From positions 1,054,001 to 1,118,000 of the forward strand of contig NC_133918.1 in NCBI RefSeq assembly GCF_964199755.1: a stretch of DNA of 64,000 nt, given 5' to 3'. The notes beneath the pieces were generated by a model. It saw only the letters and a program-made list of their open reading frames with translations, was not told the origin of the DNA and did not search any database. The position numbers and the translations under genes were made by a program. Below are positions 61,422-64,000 of this stretch, piece after piece (the stretch's first letter is position 1; the number at the start of each line of letters is the position of its first letter). The stretch comes from Larus michahellis. Taxonomy: Eukaryota > Chordata > Aves > Charadriiformes > Laridae.

Positions 61422-61605
61422 GGCCGCCGCGCAGGCCGCGGGCAGGGCAGGCCCGGGGCAGGACAGGCCCCCCGCCGCCGCCGCGCTGCTCCCGGCTCCA
61501 GCCGCCGCCGCTGAGGAGACTGGGAACGGCGGGGACCATAGAGCGCGGGAGGCGCCGCGGCTAGACCCGCCCCAGCGCGGCGGGGCGGAAGGGGCAGCGG
61601 CCAGC

Positions 61606-61614
61606 ACCGGAAGT
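61606..61614 (+). promoter_or_regulatory. ETS/GABP-type site ACCGGAAGT
   Basis: Consensus ETS site about 185 nt upstream of the PIP5K1C start codon, with a second CTTCCG core on the opposite strand near 61625. Paired ETS sites are common at CpG-island promoters. Confidence 0.55.
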
Positions 61615-61817
61615 AGAGCTGTCCCCTTCCGCCGGAATTAATCGCGACGTAGAGGCTTGGCTGTCGCGATAGTCCGTGCACTGTGGGACGAGGACCCCGC
61701 GCTGGAAGGCGCGGGGAGGGGTCGGGGCCCCGCACACCATAGAGCGGCGGAGAGAGAGGCCGCCGCTGTCCTCTCTAGCGGGCGGGAGGCACCATAGAGA
61801 GGGGGCGCGGCCTGCCG

Positions 61818-61831
61818 GTCGCCATGGCAGC
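61818..61831. promoter_or_regulatory. RFX X-box-like palindrome
   Basis: GTCGCCATGGCAGC differs from the ideal X-box GTTGCCATGGCAAC at two positions. Location in the CpG island about 400 nt upstream of PIP5K1C supports a promoter role. Confidence 0.4.
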
Positions 61832-61856
61832 GGGGGCGGGACCCCGGCGGCGGGGG

Positions 61857-61903
61857 CGGGCTCGTGCGCGGGGCCGCGTGCGGGCTCGTGCGCGGGGCCG
61901 GGA
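61857..61903. repeat. 24-bp tandem repeat, two copies
   Basis: GGGCTCGTGCGCGGGGCC recurs with a 24-nt period, followed by three CGGGAC units. A low-complexity expansion in the CpG island. Confidence 0.7.
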
Positions 61904-62080
61904 CCGGGACCGGGACCGTGCGCCGTCTCCCCTCCTGGGTTCCCCGGGAGCCGCCAAAGCCGCCGGGACGGGTCTGCCCTGCCCCGCCGCCGGGCACCGG
62001 GCGCGCTCCCTCCGAGAGGCCTCGCGGCCGGGCCCCCGCCGCCGCTCCCCGCCCCGGCTCCCCCCAGTGCCCCGCCAGTG

Positions 62081-62094
62081 GCACCATCTAGTGG
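62081..62094 (-). promoter_or_regulatory. CTCF-like site
   Basis: The minus strand reads CCACTAGATGGTGC, one mismatch from the CTCF core CCASYAGRKGGCRS. It lies on the outer side of the PIP5K1C CpG island. Confidence 0.4.
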
Positions 62095-62650
62095 CGCCGC
62101 GCAGCCGGGCCGGACCCGGGGAAGCCCCGGGGCGCGGGTCAGCCCCGGCCGGCCCCGCCGGTTCTCCCGGCCCCGGGGGCCAGATGTGTCACGGGCAGCG
62201 GCAGCCCCGGCCGGGAGCCAGCCTGGCGCTCAGGCCCGGCCCGCGGCGCCGCCGGGGAAGGAGCCGGCAGCTCCGGTGATGCTGGTGGGCGGCGTGGCCG
62301 TCCCCCCGCCCCAGGTGCTCCCGGCTGCGGCGCTGCGCGGAGGGCAGCCGGTGGCCCGGCAGCGGCTGGGGAAGCGGCGGCCGCCCGGACGGAAGCTTCT
62401 CCGTCCTCCCCCCGGCGCTGGTGGGGGGCTTCGGCCAGAAGGAGCCCCCTGGTGCCGATGTGAGGAGCGGTGGGGAAAGCGGCGGCTCCATGGCTCCGGC
62501 CCCGGGGTGGTGGCTGGTGGCCGGGGGGTTCAGGAGGAACTGGTCCCCCCACGCCGCCCCGCCGCCGGGCCGTGACCTGCTGTGGCATCAGCACCGACCC
62601 CGGCCGGGAGTGGCAGCCTGGATCGAGAGCCGAGGCGTGGAGCTGGTTTC

Positions 62651-64000
62651 TGTCACCACAGGACAGCGACCCCGCGGAAGGAGGAATGACGGGGGGCTGG
62701 TCCCCAGGTGGGGGGCAGAGGGAAGGGGAAAGGGAGGAAAGGGGAGGCAGCCATCAGCAGGGTCACCTTTGCCCCCACACCCCTCTCAGGACCGGGAGCC
62801 CCAGGCTGGCCACCGTCCCTGGCCCCTCTTGGGGCACTGGGTGAAGCCATTTGGTCCCCCGGTGGACTCCCGAGCAGGGGTGTTGGGAGGGTTTGGGGGT
62901 CCAGGGCTGTGTAGGTGGGTGCAGACCCCCACCACCTCCTTGGAGAGGGCCAGGCTTGGGGGGAGGACCCTCTTCCCCAGGCACCGCCACCCTCAGCATC
63001 TAGTGAGCCTGTCCCTGCCCGGGGCTGGGTGGGGGGCGGGTGGACGTGACTGAGCCACCAGCACCATGGAGGACAGCAGGGACAGCCCCCTGTGACCCCT
63101 GTTGTGCCTGGGAAGCTGCCCCGGGACCCCCTTCCTCCTGCTTCCCTCTTGCAGGCAGCGTCTGGCCCACAAAGGGTTACGCAAGGCACCCTGGAGTGAC
63201 ACCACTGCCACCAGCCCCGGAGCTCAGCTCCTTCCTGGTCTGATCCCGATCGGAGGCTCGGTGAGTGCCTGACCCTGTCCCCCCGGGATCTGATGGCCCC
63301 GATTCCTGTTTGGGGATGGGGACCCAGCCCTGCTTTCACCTGGGGAACCGACCACGCTTTGTTCCTCCCTGGGTGGCTCCAGGACCCGGAGACCCTCCTG
63401 GAGTCCTGTCCTGATGGCAGGGAGACACCCCGGGAGGGATCCTGGGACCCTGATGTTGCAGCTCTGTGCCCTGAGGGCTGGAAGAGGTGCCTCCATCCTA
63501 CTGATTTACACCCTGGCTGGGTCAGACCTTCCAGAGACCCTTTTCCCAGAGCTGGGGGGTCAGGATAAGCCCATTGCAATGTGGGTGGGGTTGGGTTAGA
63601 GGAGCTTCTGGGGGGACCCGGGACCCCAGTCCTGCACGGCCAGGAGCAGACAGGTGACGAGCGGTTTTGCAGCTCTGGCTGAGAGCAGGGACCCCACTGA
63701 TCCCGGGAAGGCTTTGGGGCCCCAGACTGAGGACCCCCGTCGGTGGGGAGGTTGGGAAACATGTTATGGGTTGTTATGGTTCTAATGACCACGGCCGTAA
63801 CAGGTTATGGCCACAGGGCAAGGCTGGGGTGGGCAGGGTGTGTGGCTTTCCAATAAATAACCCCCCACCAGTTGCTGTCCCCACGGTGGGCATTGCTGGC
63901 GGTGTCACCCCGGGGCCAGGCACAGCCCCGAATCAGGGACCTTGCAGCGGGACAAGCTGCCCTGGTGCAGCCCCGGCTTCGTTTGGCATTAAAAACCCTG
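62651..64000. other. Unassigned GC-rich flank upstream of PIP5K1C
   Basis: No recognised coding exon. The mammalian head-to-head neighbour is TJP3, but none of its PDZ-domain sequence is visible. Plus-strand splice-acceptor-like sequences occur at about 63153 and 63670, and a plus-strand AATAAA at 63852-63857. Confidence 0.5.
63852..63857 (+). promoter_or_regulatory. Candidate plus-strand polyadenylation signal AATAAA
   Basis: CAATAAATAA in a GC-rich context where the hexamer is unlikely by chance. It could end a short divergent transcript from the PIP5K1C CpG island. No coding region supports it. Confidence 0.25.

Larger units (their letters stand above)
60600..62650. promoter_or_regulatory. 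CpG island, PIP5K1C promoter
   Basis: About 2 kb of very GC- and CpG-rich sequence surrounding PIP5K1C exon 1. It includes a G run of 14 near 61045-61061 and many GC boxes. The transcription start is probably between about 61430 and 61650, upstream of the start codon and near the ETS site. Confidence 0.8.

Noticed and set aside
60490-61641. Several 130-280-residue open frames on both strands in the CpG island
   Set aside because: Pro/Gly/Ala/Arg-rich translations of extreme GC sequence; they overlap the true PIP5K1C exon 1 in other frames.
61676-62575. 299-residue and 151-residue plus-strand frames as a possible TJP3 N-terminus
   Set aside because: They do not resemble the ZO-3 N-terminus or a PDZ domain; they are Arg/Pro/Gly-rich translations of the CpG island and its tandem repeats.
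62653-63792. 379-residue minus-strand open frame upstream of PIP5K1C
   Set aside because: Composition is typical of GC-rich noncoding DNA (Pro, Gly, Ser, Trp), with no domain and no splice or promoter support.
1-64000. CRISPR arrays, bacterial operons, rRNA or phage genes
   Set aside because: No regularly spaced direct repeats, ribosome-binding sites or prokaryotic gene structure; this is a vertebrate nuclear sequence.

Overview
The window looks like a gene-dense piece of a bird genome, probably from a GC-rich microchromosome. The evidence is vertebrate split genes with short GT-AG introns, several CR1 LINE copies (the dominant avian retroposon) and no Alu, L1 or B-type SINEs. The gene order CACTIN - PIP5K1C, both on the minus strand, matches human 19p13.3. 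From general knowledge the chicken equivalent is chromosome 28.

Left edge (1 to about 2.7 kb): a decayed plus-strand retroviral envelope remnant of the CX6CC transmembrane type, then about 1 kb of GC-rich sequence with no gene I can name.

2.7 to 8.4 kb (minus strand): complete CACTIN in 10 coding exons. All splice phases agree and the product is 743 residues. It has an RS-rich N-terminus and the near-invariant Cactin C-terminal domain. The promoter/leader holds a perfect 45-bp inverted repeat with a 4-nt loop.

8.4 to 61.6 kb (minus strand): complete PIP5K1C, the type I gamma phosphatidylinositol-4-phosphate 5-kinase. Sixteen constitutive or common coding exons plus a final exon that opens with the stop codon give 656 residues. 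The C-terminus shows the family's alternative splicing in full: an 84-nt exon with the talin-binding peptide (long form), direct joining to the stop exon (short form), and a 75-nt insert exon (neuronal form). A further 30-nt in-frame microexon is possible. The 3'UTR is about 4.2 kb and ends only a few hundred bases from the CACTIN start. Intron 1 spans 27 kb and carries four of the five CR1 copies.

60.6 to 64 kb: a CpG island forms the PIP5K1C promoter (ETS, RFX-like and CTCF-like sites), followed by about 1.3 kb with no recognised gene. In mammals TJP3 follows head-to-head, but no TJP3 coding exon is visible here.

How it fits together: CACTIN is a nuclear splicing factor and PIP5K1C makes PI(4,5)P2 at focal adhesions and synapses. 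They share no pathway I can see; what links them is tandem order and very tight spacing. The most interesting signals are the CACTIN leader palindrome, the splicing-control structures around the PIP5K1C C-terminal exons, the 30-nt microexon, and a consensus SRF box in intron 1. All exon boundaries were read by eye from the sequence and checked by phase arithmetic. Family names come from recognising the encoded proteins, not from a database search.
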